The notes beneath the pieces were generated by a model. The model was not told where the DNA came from, ran no database searches, and saw nothing but the letters and a program-made list of their open reading frames with translations. A program made the translations under genes and the position numbers. A DNA stretch of 64,000 bases from Silene conica. Lineage: Eukaryota; Streptophyta; Magnoliopsida; Caryophyllales; Caryophyllaceae. The DNA lies in the NCBI GenBank assembly GCA_029255685.2, contig CM055312.2, forward strand, positions 85,229,010-85,293,009. The letters are read 5' to 3'. Below, in pieces: positions 1 through 12,317 of the stretch (position 1 is its first letter; each line of letters opens with the position of its first letter).

Positions 1-280
1 TGTTTTGGTTATATCAGTTTTTACAGTTTAGTTTTAATTCACCTTGTTTATCTTGCATGTTAAAGTTTAAATTCCGCGTAAATTTTGGAATGTTTGTATG
101 TGTAATTTTTTTCCGCTGCGACGAGGGGTTTTACAAATTCATACAATGAGAAAAGAGAAAGGTAAAGCGATTATAATTGATCTCGAAAAGACCAATAACC
201 CCGCCTCTCTCTCACTTATTTTTTTAGACGAAAATTTCTCTAAAAGAAAAATAAACCCAAAAATAATAGAGTAATTTCAC
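1..280. other. AT-rich flank, nothing recognised
   Basis: AT-rich sequence with no ORF, RNA gene or repeat boundary that I can support. It is the left flank of the foldback element that begins at 281. Confidence 0.4.
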
Positions 281-525
281 GAGAATAATCCATCTTATGG
301 GTGCCCAGCAAATATCACGTCTTCCTATCAATAATTTCAATTAAATCCATCATATTCATCATTCTTCCTATAATAGTCTAATTGGAATTATTGATAGGAT
401 GTATAAGATATATTTAATTCATCCTTAGACTGTCATGGGAAGAAAGGTGGATATGATGGGTTTAATTGAAATTATTGATAGGATAGAGTGATATTTGCAG
501 GACACTCATAGGATGGATTATTCTC
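281..525. repeat. Foldback MITE-like inverted repeat
   Basis: The left arm begins GAGAATAATCCATC and the right arm ends with its complement GGATTATTCTC. The arms stay complementary for most of their length: CTATCAATAATTTCAATT on the left pairs with AATTGAAATTATTGATAG on the right. The element is about 245 bp and has no ORF. I could not define a clean target-site duplication, so its superfamily is unknown. Confidence 0.65.
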
Positions 526-1180
526 ATGGAATAATCCAAAATAATATCACAAAGTCACATTTGTGACGAGCAAATCCATCGAAAACTTACAATTGGTCAA
601 GTACTACTCATGTGAGATAGATAAGACAAAAGTAAAGTGTCTTAGGAGTACCAATTTATTTTGTTTTTTCTATCCACATGAATAATATTTGACACATCAC
701 AAAAGAGACTTGCTGAAATGATATAAGGGTATTGAATGTCTTAAATCTATTTCATGGCCAAACAACCAATTTGGTAAAAAAAGGTTGGAGTTTCACGCCA
801 AATTGGTAAAAAAAACTCTTTAATGCAACAAATAGGTAAAAAAACTTGGGATGTCTGACATATACACCCTACTCACTCTCCAATAAACAACAACCCGTGC
901 GCGTGTACATTACACAATCATCACAACTATTATACCTATTTGCTCAAAATATTCCACTGCTCCCATTCTCTTTTCAACAACCCTGCATCATATATTTATC
1001 TAATGCAGAAGCCAAGCTGCTAACGTGGCATAACATAAAACAAGCTCCGTCTTACGTGGCGCGATTTAAAGCCTCCTAACATATTACTAAACTGATTGTC
1101 CAATAAAATTTTTAAAATCCGCCAAACATGATCAATATCCGTGAATCATGCACAAAACAGATTATGGTTTTAAATTGTTT
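526..1180. other. Noncoding, short A-rich direct repeats
   Basis: Contains imperfect repeats of a 'caaattggtaaaaaaa' type word (about 765-845) and a stretch with 'gctaacgtggca' and 'cttacgtggcgcg'. I see no credible gene; the small ORF here has no protein-like features. It may belong to the Helitron ending at 4476, but I could not find that element's 5' end. Confidence 0.35.
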
Positions 1181-1260
1181 CCTAAACTGAAAAGAATAAT
1201 AATAATAACCTAAAGATTTGATTGAGATTAATTTCTAAAACAAATTTTTTTAGATCCGTG

Positions 1261-1275
1261 AATCATGTTGAATAA
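1261..1275. repeat. LINE target-site duplication, 5' copy
   Basis: The 15-bp word AATCATGTTGAATAA recurs at 3230-3244, directly after the A-tail of the LINE. The duplicate marks target-primed reverse transcription. Confidence 0.8.
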
Positions 1276-3170
1276 TTTCTTTGAGACAGGCAGATTGTTG
1301 ACTCAAATTAATGCAACTGTGCTCACTTTGATACCTAAAACTGATAGGCCTACTAGTGTTCAACACTTTAGGCCTATTTCCTGCTGCAATGTAATTTATA
1401 AAGCCATTTCAAAACTACTTTGTAACAGACTGGCAAGAGTTTTACCTGATCTTATTCATAAGTGCCAAGGGGCTTTTGTGAAGGGGAGAAGTATATTGGA
1501 GAATATTCTTATATGTCAAGACCTGGTGAGAAAGTATAATAGGCGTAATAATTCAGCTAGATGCATTTTCAAACTGGATTTGCAGAAAGCTTATGATTCC
1601 ATAGAGTGGGTTTTTGTTGAACAAATGATGGTGGCCTTAAACTTTCCTGAGAAATTCATAACACTGGTTATGCAATGCATTACTACCACTTCTTTCAGTA
1701 TCAACTTGAATGGGGTTCAGTTTGGTTTTTTTGCTGGTAAAAGAGGCTTGAGACAGGGAGACCCAATTTCCCCATTGGTCTTCTGTATCTGTATGGAATA
1801 CCTTTCAAGAATATTGGATTTTGCAGTACAGAACTGGTATTTCAGATTTCATCCTCTGTGTAAAAGCTTGAGATTAACTCACTTGCTTTTTGCAGATGAT
1901 TTGCTAATGTTCAGTAGAGGGGACATTCAGTCTATCATGCTTCTCTTGAGAGCTTTGTCAACCTTTTCTGCATCTACAGGGCTAAGAGTGAATGCTCAAA
2001 AATCTGAGGTTGTATTCTCTGGTGTTCCAGTTCAGGTGAGGCAAGACATTATTGAAATCTCAGGGTTTAAGGAGGGTAGCATGCCTTTTAAATACTTGGG
2101 GGTGCCAATTCAGCCAGGGAGATTAAAGAGGGCTGATTGTCATGTCCTTATTGAAAAGGTTGTAGCTCGGATAAGGAGTATTGGGGCAAAAAAATTGAGC
2201 TATGCAGGCAGAATTGTACTTATTAAATCAGTGCTCAATACCTTGCATAATTATTGGGCATCAATCTTTCTTATCCCTAAGGGAGTTATTAATAGAATCA
2301 TTGCTGTTTGTAGGAACTTTCTTTGGAGTGGGGAGTCTGAGTACAATAGAGTTCCTTTAGTTTCCTGGGACAGCATTTGCTATAGTAAGAAGGAAGGTGA
2401 TTTGGGAATTATGGATGCAGGTGTGTGGAATAAGCTAGGCAAGTGTAGGGAAATTGGTTCATTGGCTGCATATTAAGGCTGATAGGCTTTGGGTCTTGTG
2501 GATTGATCATGTCTACTTAAAAGGGACTAGATGGGATGATTATAATCCTCCGTCTGATGTGAATTGGAATTGGAGGAACATTTGTAAGGTGAGGAACCTG
2601 TTGAGTGCAGGTTATCAAGAGGATCAATGGCAGGGAGGGCATTTTTCTGTTCATGGAGTATACAGTTGGTTGCAGGGTACACACACCCCTGTACAGTGGT
2701 ATAAGGATGTTTGGGATAGATGGATTGTCCCTAAACATGCAGTGATAGGATGGCTTATTGAGAGGGGAGCTTTGAATACGAGAAGTAAGCTGAAAAGAAT
2801 AGGTGTCTCTGATACTAATAGTTGTGTTTTATGTGAAGATCATGAGGAAAGCATTGAGCATATTTTTGAGACTTGCAGTTATACCAGGCAGATTTTAGCT
2901 GGAATAGAAGGAGCTTATCAGATTAGGCTCCATTCAGATCAAAGCAATCAGTCTAGAGTGAAGAAGAAGGCTTGCAGGGTGATCAAAATGGCACTGAGAT
3001 ATTGTGTATGGCAGGAAAGGAACAGATGCAGAATTGAAAAGGAGCTACGAAGGCCTATGATTATAGTTCAGATGATTAAGGTTCAAGTTAATAGTAGATT
3101 AAAAAATATGATGAATGAATCTGACAGAAGAGTAGAGGAACAATGGTGTAGGAATTACCTATACCTATGA
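1265..3170 (+). pseudogene. LINE reverse transcriptase fragment, frameshifted
   Basis: The first frame (1265-2476) carries RT landmarks in order: RPISCCNVIYKAISK, the motif A segment FKLDLQKAYDSIEW, GLRQGDPISPLVF, and the catalytic LLFADDLLMF. It stops at 2476. A second frame (about 2454-3170) continues with DRLWVLWIDHVYLKG and a zf-RVT domain (CVLCEDHEESIEHIFETC). A small indel near 2440-2455 therefore split one ORF. The apparent ATG at 1265 is supplied by target DNA (the duplication), not by the element. The endonuclease domain is missing. The element is non-functional on its own. Family assignment as a plant LINE is secure; the clade is not. Confidence 0.85.
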
Positions 3171-3229
3171 TTTGTAATGATATAACTTTGTTTTTATAAT
3201 GGAAAAGCTTACATTTTACCAAAAAAAAA
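1276..3229 (+). mobile_element. 5'-truncated LINE (plant L1/RTE-like non-LTR element)
   Basis: The element starts inside the reverse-transcriptase coding region, immediately after a 15-bp target duplication, and ends in an A-rich tail at about 3220-3229 before the second copy. Endonuclease and ORF1 regions are absent, so it is a typical dead-on-arrival 5' truncation. RT and zf-RVT coding parts follow in order but in two frames. Confidence 0.85.
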
Positions 3230-3640
3230 AATCATGTTGAATAAATTTCCTAAACTGAAAAGAATATTAATAATAACCTAAAGATTTGATTGAAATTAAT
3301 TTCCAAAACAAAATTTTTAAAATTCATGAATCATGGTCAATAAACAAAACTGAAAAGAATAATAATAATTTTGTGAATCATGGTCAATTTCGTGAATCAT
3401 GGTAAATTTCGTGAATCACGTTAATTTTGCTTAAATTTCCTAAATTGAAAAGAATCATAATCATCATAATAATAATAACTAAAAGATATGTTTCACAATT
3501 AATTTCCTAAACAAAATTTCAAGATTCCGTGAATCCATGAATTATGCACAATTAATTGACATAATCTGAAAAGAATAATAACTGAATGATTTTAAATATG
3601 GATAGATTATGGTTTGAAATTAATTTACTAAACTAAATCC

Positions 3641-4440
3641 TAATGTGAACAATAACTAAATTTACTTATACAATTATACAATTAATTGTAATAATTAATA
3701 ATTAATTTCCTAATTATACAAATGATTTCCTAAACATATTGAATAATTTATCAAGAATTGACATTTTATGTCTTAACTCTTAATTCTTAAGTGTCCAATA
3801 ATGACCTTCAAGATTATTTTAGAATATGTCGTTGATATCGATGCCAATTTTTAGAGTTCTATCAGCAATCCAGCATTCATAGCACTTTATATCCAAATGA
3901 CAATAGGGGGAAAACAGTATGAATGTTGCCGGCCTAATACTGCCCAATGAGCCCTTAAGCACTTTATAAATCATCTTATAATGAAAGTGTTCATTTCCTC
4001 TGGCTTGAAAGTAAATTATGGGTTGATACTGATAGCAATATGATAAATTACTTTTTCTATGTTTTGGACTTTTGACATGACAAATTATCTTATCTATGGT
4101 ATGCCATTGAGATATATAATGTTGTAAAAAGGGCCCTTTGTTCTTCAACATGGGCACTACAACTAATGCATCTTTTACTCAACTGATGCTTATGTCAAGC
4201 GGTCCTATATTTGTTCTTCGGTATATTTATTTAATATTATTAACAATATTAATTTCATATTATTAAAGTACTAAAATAATCAATTTCTTTATCTTTATAT
4301 TAATTTCATATTTTAAAATTCTAAAATAATTAATTACTTTATCTTTTAATTATTAACAATGTTAATTTCATATTATTAAAGTTCTAAAATAATTGATTTC
4401 TTTCTCTTTATATTATTAACAATATTAATTTAAATTACTA
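3641..4440. other. AT-rich noncoding, likely Helitron interior
   Basis: Very AT-rich with repeated 'taattaattt' and 'aatattaatttcatatta' words. A 112-codon minus-strand ORF at 3819-4157 shows no recognisable motif and I do not call it a gene. The stretch leads directly into a Helitron 3' terminus. Confidence 0.4.
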
Positions 4441-4447
4441 AAAACAG

Positions 4448-4476
4448 ACCCGTGAAGTTCACGGGTTACAACCTAG
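4448..4476 (+). mobile_element. Helitron 3' terminus (hairpin + CTAG)
   Basis: ACCCGTGAA and TTCACGGGT form a near-perfect hairpin (4448-4466). Six bases later come CTAG (4473-4476) and then T. Helitrons end in a short hairpin followed by CTRR and insert between A and T. The stem matches the hairpin at 13494-13511, so both ends belong to one family. The 5' TC end of this copy was not located. Confidence 0.65.
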
Positions 4477-4769
4477 TTTTATAATAAAATGCCAGCCAAC
4501 AAAAATTTACATCATCAGTGAGTATGTGTTTGATGAGTACAAAATATAATTCTGATCAATGCACCAAAATTAGCTTTGATCAATACATCAATTTTTCACC
4601 ACCAACAAAACAATATTGATCAACACCTAGAACAAAAGCTATTAATATCATAAGTAAAGTTAGCATCTCATTTGTCGAGAACGTTGGGGTCACTAATGAG
4701 TAATGACGATGCCTGAAGCCGTCATACTACCTTTGTATATCACCTCCCCTTGACCACTGTAATATATAT

Positions 4770-6600
4770 CTAATCCATGTGGTGAATGTGAGTATGTGAC
4801 CTATATGAAGTGTTGATTCCTCTCCCTCTTCCCTTTGCTCTCTTTGTGGCAGTAGCCTCTAACCATGAGGTACAAGTATTACCTTCATTAGTCTCGCCCC
4901 TTCTAACTTCCTTGTTGCCTCTAATAATCTTAACATATTGAGAAGGAGAAAGCACATCATTAGACATCCTTCCGAGTCGATTTTTGCCTCATTTCTTCCT
5001 TCCTCTATTCCAAGTTCTTGTAGGACCAATTCTCGTAGAACTTGACGGTAAAGATTCACAGTTTTGTACCTAGGATAAAAAAGACGTCACTAGTTTCATA
5101 TAAAATAAACAAAATCATATGGGTAGTGAAAAAAAAGTGAATTTTACCTCTGTTGAGTTAGTGGGCATTATGCATTTTCTCTTATCATGGCCTTGCTCGC
5201 CGCACTTGCTACACCTTATAGGTAACCCCTTTCTACTGTACTTCGTCTTATTTTTGGGTGTTTCGTCAACGTCTCTTCTTCTAGCCTTCTTTCTTCTTCC
5301 CCCTGATCTGGATTTTACAATATTTGGAGGTAACACCATTCCTTCCCCTTCATGCTCCCAAAAAGTAATACCAGGAACAGGTTTCAAGCGGTTGGAGTAG
5401 GTTTGGTTATATATGTTTCTAAGGTATACCATTTAGGCAAGAATTTCTTAGGTTTATGTCGCATATACAACAAAGCACTCATACCATGACAACATGGTAT
5501 TCCTGTTAGTTCCCATGACCTACAAGAGCATGTTCTTTTTATTATGTCTACGGCATGAATAACACCATTATGGATCACTCAAAACCAGATTGAGTATCAT
5601 CCCCATTCCACTTGCACTCGCCCCTGTTTCGCTTATCGTAAGACTCTTCTAGTTTCAAACTAATACGCAGAGCAACACCAGCAACAAATTGGCTACTAAG
5701 TAATCTTTTTTTCATCATTCTATCCATTATAGTCATGCTTATATCTTCTAACATGCTCACAATTGGCTTATATCTTGATAATAAAATAAAACTATTAAAC
5801 GTTTCGGCCATGTTATTATCAACTACATCACAATATGAGTGTGTCTTAAAGAAAGACTTACAAAAATGCTCGAGATTTCTCCCGTTGAAGTCATCGTATG
5901 CTTTCTTTGATATTTCCTTTAATTGAGACAACTCAAGTTCATACTCTCCCTTGCTCGTGGCCTTGACACATTTCCAAAATTATTTCTTTAGAACCATTCC
6001 CTTGTGATTCTTGCTCCAATTTGAGTATATGTGTCTTGCGCAATTTCTATGCTCCGCATTTGGCCACAAAGATTCAATTGCAAAAATTAAACCCTTTTGT
6101 TGATCAAATATCACTGTCCAGCCACTGTCATCTTCCATCTTGAGGTCCTCACTCAAAAGCTTACAAAACCATTCCCATGATCTTTGATTTTCCCTTTCAA
6201 CAACTGCCCATGCAATGGGAAACATATGATTGTTTCCGTCTCTACCAACAACACATAATAATTGTCCACCACAAGCATGCTTTAAAAAGGCATCCATCCA
6301 ATCCGAAGATAGGTCTACATGTCTCAAGAAAGCTCTTTTTAAAGCATTAAAACATACATAAAACCTTTGAAATACTTTAGGTTGTCCGGATAATCCCCCA
6401 TGTGTCTTAAGAACATGGCGGTGATGATGAACGAGTTGATGAACGAGTTGGTGATGAACTAGCACAAGAACTTTTATCCCCTTCAACATAATCAAGATCT
6501 TCTAAGTAGGACTTTCTTGCACTTTCAGCTTGCACGAGAGATTTGTCTTATTTTACTTCTTTCCAAAAGTGTCGTCTTCTACAAGAAGTTTTCTCAGGAT
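4770..6600 (-). pseudogene. Broken Mutator-like (MULE) transposase
   Basis: Four consecutive minus-strand ORF pieces give the C-terminal order of a MuDR-type transposase. 6495-5980 holds the MULE/DDE domain with the aspartates of MDAFLK and IFDQQKGL and the conserved GGQLLCVVGRDGNNHMFPIA. 5931-5575 holds the following helical part (NNMAETFNSFI). 5578-5384 holds a SWIM zinc finger (CSCRSWELTGIPCCH). 5432-5115 holds a CCHC knuckle (CSKCGEQGHDKRKC). The pieces change frame, and the N-terminal MuDR and FLYWCH-like regions are absent. I did not find terminal inverted repeats. It is a decayed copy and not likely to be active. Confidence 0.8.
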
Positions 6601-8238
6601 CAGAATCCAGTGTAAACCAATCTCCACAACGAGAATTCCTGGATATAAGGCAACAACTTCAAAAAAGTTGTAAGTAACGGTCTCAAGGAACAAGTGTTCC
6701 TTAAGCAAAGAAAAACAAGATAGAAATTGACAATTCTAAACGTAATAAAATTGTGTTCCCGACAATTGGTAGGTTCGGTCGTACACCTATACAAATATAA
6801 TTTCCCTAGACACAAATAAATGTAGCAATATGGGTCGAAACACAAGGATACTGTAATTACGTGTTGAAATGTTATGGAATAGTCTCTATCTAGGTCGATT
6901 ACGAGTTGAGTTTATTTGTTATTGGTTTGTTTAATGATTATAACAAGATAAATAACAGGGTCTAAGGGTGTCGAGTCGCATATGAAAATATAAATATATA
7001 AAGGAAATAAATTAACTTGTAAATAGAAAACTATGTCAATTGATTTAGGCTTAAAGACACCCAGCTTACGGTATTAGTATCAACCATAGACCCGGTCCTA
7101 GAGAAACTTTCAATTATGACTTGGTCGTCCTACTACACATGCCTAGTCTAATTCAATTCCGCGCCTCTCGACTTTTAGAATGAATTAACAAACTTAATCA
7201 AGGATTGTGTACTTTAATCGATAATTAATAATTACGGAACAAACATGTGATGAAAACAATTAGATAAATTTTACTAATGTCTTAACTTATCAAATTACAT
7301 ATATACATATTTTTGAATGGCTTCCCTGATCCCTAGATCATGAAAAATTAGTTACTCATGGTGAAATGTGATCTATGAAGAACAATATAAGAAATGCTAA
7401 ACATAATTAGTTAATTAAAAGATGATTGGTGAGCTAAATAAAATATGAAGAAACTATAACATAAATAAATTACTAAAGGTGAAGTGTATCAAAGCATAAA
7501 TAGACTAATATGATGTGAATAAAATGTTAATGATGAAATTCGAATAACTAAACGGAAATGTAAACTTAGAATTTAACGAAAATCAGGGTTACCGGAATAG
7601 GAAACGAACTTGGAAATTAAGAACAAAATAACAAAAACCTTGATTATATTAAAAACAAATGTTTACTAATAACCAAAAGCTTAACAAATGTAGACTAGTA
7701 TGAGAATTATGAGAAGTTTCTATGTGCTAATAATAACAAGATCACAAGGATTAAACCTAATAGAAATGTAGGTGATGCATGAAAAGTATGGAAAAAGATG
7801 TGTAAAGGGTATCCTCGAATGCATATCAACCCCTCCTATTTATAATAAAATATGAGTGAAACAGAAGCAGCTACGAAGGTCTAACTCGGATCGGGGACGC
7901 AGCATACCCAATTTTCTTCTTTAATTCCTCTAATCAATGCATGAAGAATCCTAAGTATCATCTTAATGCCTCTTTAATCTCCGGTTCAAGACCTTTATTA
8001 ACAACCAAAGGGCATTCAAAATTGACCATTCCTCATGTTGATTTCTGTGGACTTTTTTAATTGGGCTTCATTTGAGTTTTGTTTTGCATTTCTACATCAC
8101 TTGATTCTTCATGCTTTAGCTTTATGATCCAATTAGCATTTACTTTTAGTCATATTGCAAGTGCCATAGAAAAAAGCCTCTAAAGCTTAGATTCCTACAA
8201 AATAAAACAAATATTTACATAACAACTAGAAAACAACA
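6601..8238 (-). mobile_element. Tat/Ogre-type gypsy LTR, proximal part (interrupted)
   Basis: No gene is visible. Read on the minus strand, this noncoding stretch follows on from 13615-13524 once the Helitron (8239-13523) is removed. The joined sequence begins TGATAAGTGCATATTT, contains TTTTGTAGGAATCTAAGC and, near 6830, ATCCTTGTGTTTCGACCC. That layout is typical of long Tat/Ogre/Athila-clade LTRs in plants. The far end (CA) and its target duplication were not found, so the lower boundary is approximate or truncated. Confidence 0.45.
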
Positions 8239-8515
8239 TCTATAAAACTTTCTTAAAAGGCTAAACTAAAATGCCACCTAAAAGCCACATCAGCAAACAT
8301 AAAAGCCACGTAGGATATCGTAAAAAGCCACCTCACCAGAGAAAAGCCACGCCCACAATACAATCCTACATGTACAAACAAACTTACAAAATTACAATGT
8401 TTCAGACCTGTCTTCTCCCTCTCCATACTCCACCTCTTCAACTACTCCCCAATTTCAACTCCCTTCTCACCATGAATTCATGAGTAATTGGAAAAAAAAA
8501 ACGTCCCATCAATAA

Positions 8516-8632
8516 TCCATACAATTAATTTTGCTTCTCCCCATCTATTCTTACCAAACCGTTGTATCAATCCATACAATTAACTTTGCTTCTCCTCATC
8601 TATTCTTACCAAACTGTTGTAAAAATCTAATG
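8516..8632. repeat. Two-copy tandem repeat, about 58 bp
   Basis: TCCATACAATTAA-tttgcttctcc-ctatctattcttaccaaac-gttgta occurs twice in succession with few mismatches, inside the 5' half of the Helitron candidate. Confidence 0.7.
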
Positions 8633-8845
8633 AATCATCAATAATCAATTATCTCCATTGATTTCCATTATTGAATCGTCACTTGTAACACTCCGCATAT
8701 TTTGGATGCCTCTTGTCTCTGTCGAATTAGTTGGTAAGTATTCAGTTATAGATTCATTACTTTTAATTTTGTGGGAAAATGTTTTTTTTTCAAATTGTAT
8801 GTTTTACTGGTGTACTACTAATTTGGTTTGAATTGAATTAGTAGC

Positions 8846-9047
8846 AAATTATTCGGTGAATCCATTTAATAAAATTACCTGACATGTATTTGTCTCACCT
8901 AATTATTGAATTACAGTTCTCTGGTAGTTGATTGTGGGTGAATTGTTTAAATTATTCGGTGAATCCATTTAGTAATATTACCTGACATATATTTGTCTCG
9001 CCTAATTATTGAATTACAGTTCTCTGGTAGTTGATTGTGGGTGTATT
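8846..9047. repeat. Two-copy tandem repeat, 103 bp period
   Basis: The stretch from AAATTATTCGGTGAATCC to GGTAGTTGATTGTGGGTG occurs at 8846 and again at 8949 with only a few differences. It lies in the noncoding 5' half of the Helitron candidate. Confidence 0.8.
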
Positions 9048-10321
9048 GTTTGGTGTACGGTAAATCCCGAGTAGTGTTAATTTCGTATACATATCTCGGC
9101 TGTGTAACATAGATTTTTTCCTTAATTTCCTCTATTTTGCAGTTCGGAGGCGCGTGGCGAAATTCGACTACTCTGTATGCGTCCTACTTAAATTCCAGAA
9201 AGAATAATGTAAGTTTTTTTTGAACATCAATCATATTCGTATTATATTCTACGTGTATTAATTTACCGGTAGTATTCGTAGTTCCTTAGCTATAATAGCT
9301 AGGAAGTATGATTGACAGAAATCGTAATGGCAACTGCTTGGTTGTTATTGAAGTCCCATGTTCGTTATTTTGACCATATTTTTTTCCCCTGAAATAAACT
9401 AGACAGTTTATATTACTTCTAATGTCATTTCGAATAAAAGTAATTGAATGACTAGGTTGAGTGTAGTTTTTTTCATTAAATTCAACGTACTTTCTGAAGT
9501 ACCAACTTTGTTATTTTATGCTCGAGAGTGTTTAAATCTTGTACCATCTCGATGAGATAGTTTGTGTACTTTTACACCTGTCGATAGTTGTACATATCTC
9601 TGTTTTTTTATATGAAGGGGTAATGATCTACTGCTCCGTATATTCTAACAATTGAAGCACAGATTCCCGTGCCACAGCTAGCAGATAATAAAGGTTGACC
9701 TGGATGTTTTTGTTCTCTCTTTATACGTGTTCCAGCTATCCTTGAAGTAGGACCGGAAGTTGAAGTCCTTGTAAAGGTTCAAATTCATTCAAAATCGGTT
9801 TTCAATACAAATTTGGCAGCATTTAACCAAGAGATCAGTCTTTTTGTGTTTTTATTTTATTTCCACATCTCGGCATTGTTAAATTCTTTTGTTCCATTTG
9901 TCGCTGACTTGTGTTTCAAGTACCGATTCTGAATCACGGTCTACACTTATAGTTCTGTAGGTCCTTGGATATACCAAATCTGAAACACGGTCTAAACTTA
10001 TCGTTCTGTAGGTCCTCGGATATTTTTTTAAAGGCGTAATGCCCATAATTTGTTTAATTATGTTTATTTTATTGCTGTTTGTTGATTTCTTTGACATATA
10101 TTTAAACCTTGTGTTTACAAATGGAGCATAGCTTGAGTTTATATTACTTGTAATGAGATTTTGAATAAAAGTAATTCAAGGATTAGGTTGGGAGTTAAAT
10201 CTCTAGAAAATACACAACCTTTTCTATATGGCATACCGGATGTCTATGTTTGTTCTTTAAAATTTTGGTTTATTTTATAGATGTTCAATGACTCCGATAT
10301 ACAAATTTAGTGAACGAAGAC
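9048..10321. other. Helitron 5' noncoding part
   Basis: No convincing coding sequence. A roughly 53-bp unit ending in 'gttctgtaggtcct' is repeated at about 9905-10020. The region may be promoter or 5' UTR sequence for the genes downstream. Confidence 0.35.
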
Positions 10322-10436
10322 ATGGATTGTAATCCCCGTAAGAGAGGACGTCCACACAAGACACCCGTTGTTGACAACCTTGTTTCAAGTGAAAGCGTGC
10401 CTCAATTGGGTTTCACAACCAACCTCATTAACAATG
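10322..10436 (+). CDS. Orphan first exon with AT-hook-like KRGRP motif
   Basis: Begins ATGGATTGTAATCCC and encodes MDCNPRKRGRPHKTP and some 23 further residues up to a GT donor at 10437. The RKRGRP core resembles an AT-hook. Base composition here is mixed, while from about 10500 the + strand becomes A-rich and T-poor. It could be the first exon of the RPA-like gene that follows, or the start of a deleted RepHel gene. I cannot tell which, and the function is unknown. Confidence 0.35.
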
Positions 10437-10569
10437 GTAAGATTTATCAAATTTTTAAACGTTCAACCGTTCCGGTACTACACTAAATGTTTATAAACCC
10501 CATAGTAAAGTTTAAAACAGACTACTTGATAGGTAATTGACAAACTCAAACATAACTTCATAACAACAG

Positions 10570-12317
10570 TAATGAAACTAACGTCTAGAGAAAACAGATG
10601 TCATAGGCGTGCTAACAGGAGTGGAAAACAAAGCCCAAGTAATGACAGAAAATGGAAGCACGGAGATACGGAATATATATATTGAAGACGACAGGTAAGA
10701 CCCACAAAAACCCAAAAAAAAAAGGTCCAAATAGCAACCAAATATAGTAACACAAATATATAACAGACAAAATGAAGTCAAGGCAACATTGTGGGGAGAG
10801 GCGGCAAACTACGTCACTGAGGCCGATACAAAAGAAACTGAAGGAAACAAAATCATTGTTATCACCTCTACACGGGTAGCACGTTACCAAGGTAAAAAAA
10901 AAACCCTTATATATGTCACCACTTGTAAAAAAAAAACTAATACAAAAAAAATGCAGATGAGTATCAACTAAAAAGCACGTATGGCACGAAGATCTACATA
11001 AACTTGGATATACCTGAAGCAATGCAACTACTCGAAAGGTAAGAAAAAAGGTAATTAAAACCCAAAAAATTATAATATGCCAAAAAATCCGTAGGCAACC
11101 AAAAATACTGACTAAATGAAACAGGATGCCTACCCCGAGAACGGTACACCAACTAGAGAACAACACACAACAACAGACAGAGGACGACATGCTCGCAAAC
11201 ATGAAGACATTACTCGAGCTCACCCAAATGGAACAGACTGATCAGGTAAGTGAACTTTTCAAACGAAAAGAAAATGACCAACCAATGAAAAAGAGCAACT
11301 CTAATCCTCTAAAAAAAACAGAAACAAACATACACCTGCCAAGGAGTCATATCAGGAGTACGAACAGATGTGGAATGGAGATATATCTCATGCCCAACAT
11401 GTAGGAAAGGACTTGACGCCGACAACATCTGTCCCAAATGCGTAGAGGAAATAGCATACCCAACACAAAGGTAAAAACAAAACCACCCTATTAATTACAA
11501 AACAAAAACCTAACCTAAAAAGTAATACAGGTACAGAATACTAGCAACACTAGATGACGGGAAAACAGAAGCAAGCATCGTCATGTTCGATAAAGAGGCA
11601 GAAAAAGTTATCGGAAAACCAATTGCAAAAGTCCTCGAAATCTACGAAAAGGTAACCTATTAATATGAACAAAAAAAATGAAACCAACACAAAAAATAGT
11701 AACACACGCAAAAAATGCAGGAGAAAGGAAAGGAAAAAGTATTCAACCTACTCCAGAACTGCGTAGGGAAACGATACACATTTAAGGTCATGATTGGGAG
11801 CACATACTATGGAGACACAAGAGAGTTGAAGGTCGTAAAAACATACTTGACCGAGCAAGAGTCAGAGGTAAGAACATCAACATAATTACACTAACACCTA
11901 CAAAACAATGATAACTATAACATAACAAAGATAAACCCGATACAGGAAGTCAAAGATACAGCGAACAAGAATACCAATGAAAAAGCAACGAAGAACAATA
12001 TGGAATCAGAAGCACAAAGAGACCACAACCGTAAGAAAACCGAAGAGTAAGTAAATGTAATCACAAATTCAAAAGACAAAACATACCAAAAAACCAAAAT
12101 AATTAACATTCAAATATGTGACAGGAACAATATGAGCCAAACAACAATGAAGCCGATGGAAAAGGAATGGGAAACAAACAAGCGACAACGAACTCAAACT
12201 GGAAACCCGAACGAAAACAACAAAGAAGACACAAAAAATGCAATTGACAAAAACAAAAAAGGAAGAAGCAACACAACAACCGAGGATACTGAAGAAAAAG
12301 AAGCAGACGGAGAATAA
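10570..12317 (+). CDS. Helitron-borne RPA70-like ssDNA-binding protein, N-terminally truncated
   Basis: Nine exons join in phase: 10570-10694, 10767-10891, 10957-11038, 11125-11245, 11322-11470, 11531-11651, 11721-11867, 11946-12046 and 12125-12317. The product starts in OB-fold DBD-B (EKTDVIGVLTG ... VKATLWGEAANYV) and runs through DYQ/IYINLDIPEA. It then enters DBD-C with a four-cysteine zinc ribbon (SCPTCRKGLDADNICPKC), and ends in a Lys/Glu/Asn-rich tail. DBD-A and the N-terminal RPA70 domain are missing. RPA70 binds single-stranded DNA in replication; in Helitrons such proteins are thought to assist rolling-circle transposition. The start is not resolved: an in-frame ATG at 10572 gives ETNVRLEK only in another frame. 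The + strand is unusually A-rich and T-poor through the gene. Expression is uncertain. Confidence 0.65.

Larger units (their letters stand above)
1181..3640. repeat. Degenerate tandem repeat array interrupted by a LINE
   Basis: A unit of roughly 90-100 bp (cctaaactgaaaagaataat ... gattaatttctaaaac ... cgtgaatcatg) occurs at 1181-1275. It recurs in diverged copies between 3231 and about 3640. The LINE at 1276-3229 splits the array; copies on both sides of it match closely (cctaaactgaaaagaat at 1184 and 3249). Confidence 0.6.

Noticed and set aside
3819..4157. 112-codon minus-strand ORF as a gene
   Set aside because: No recognisable motif, no introns or neighbours that make sense, and it lies in AT-rich repeat DNA next to a Helitron end.
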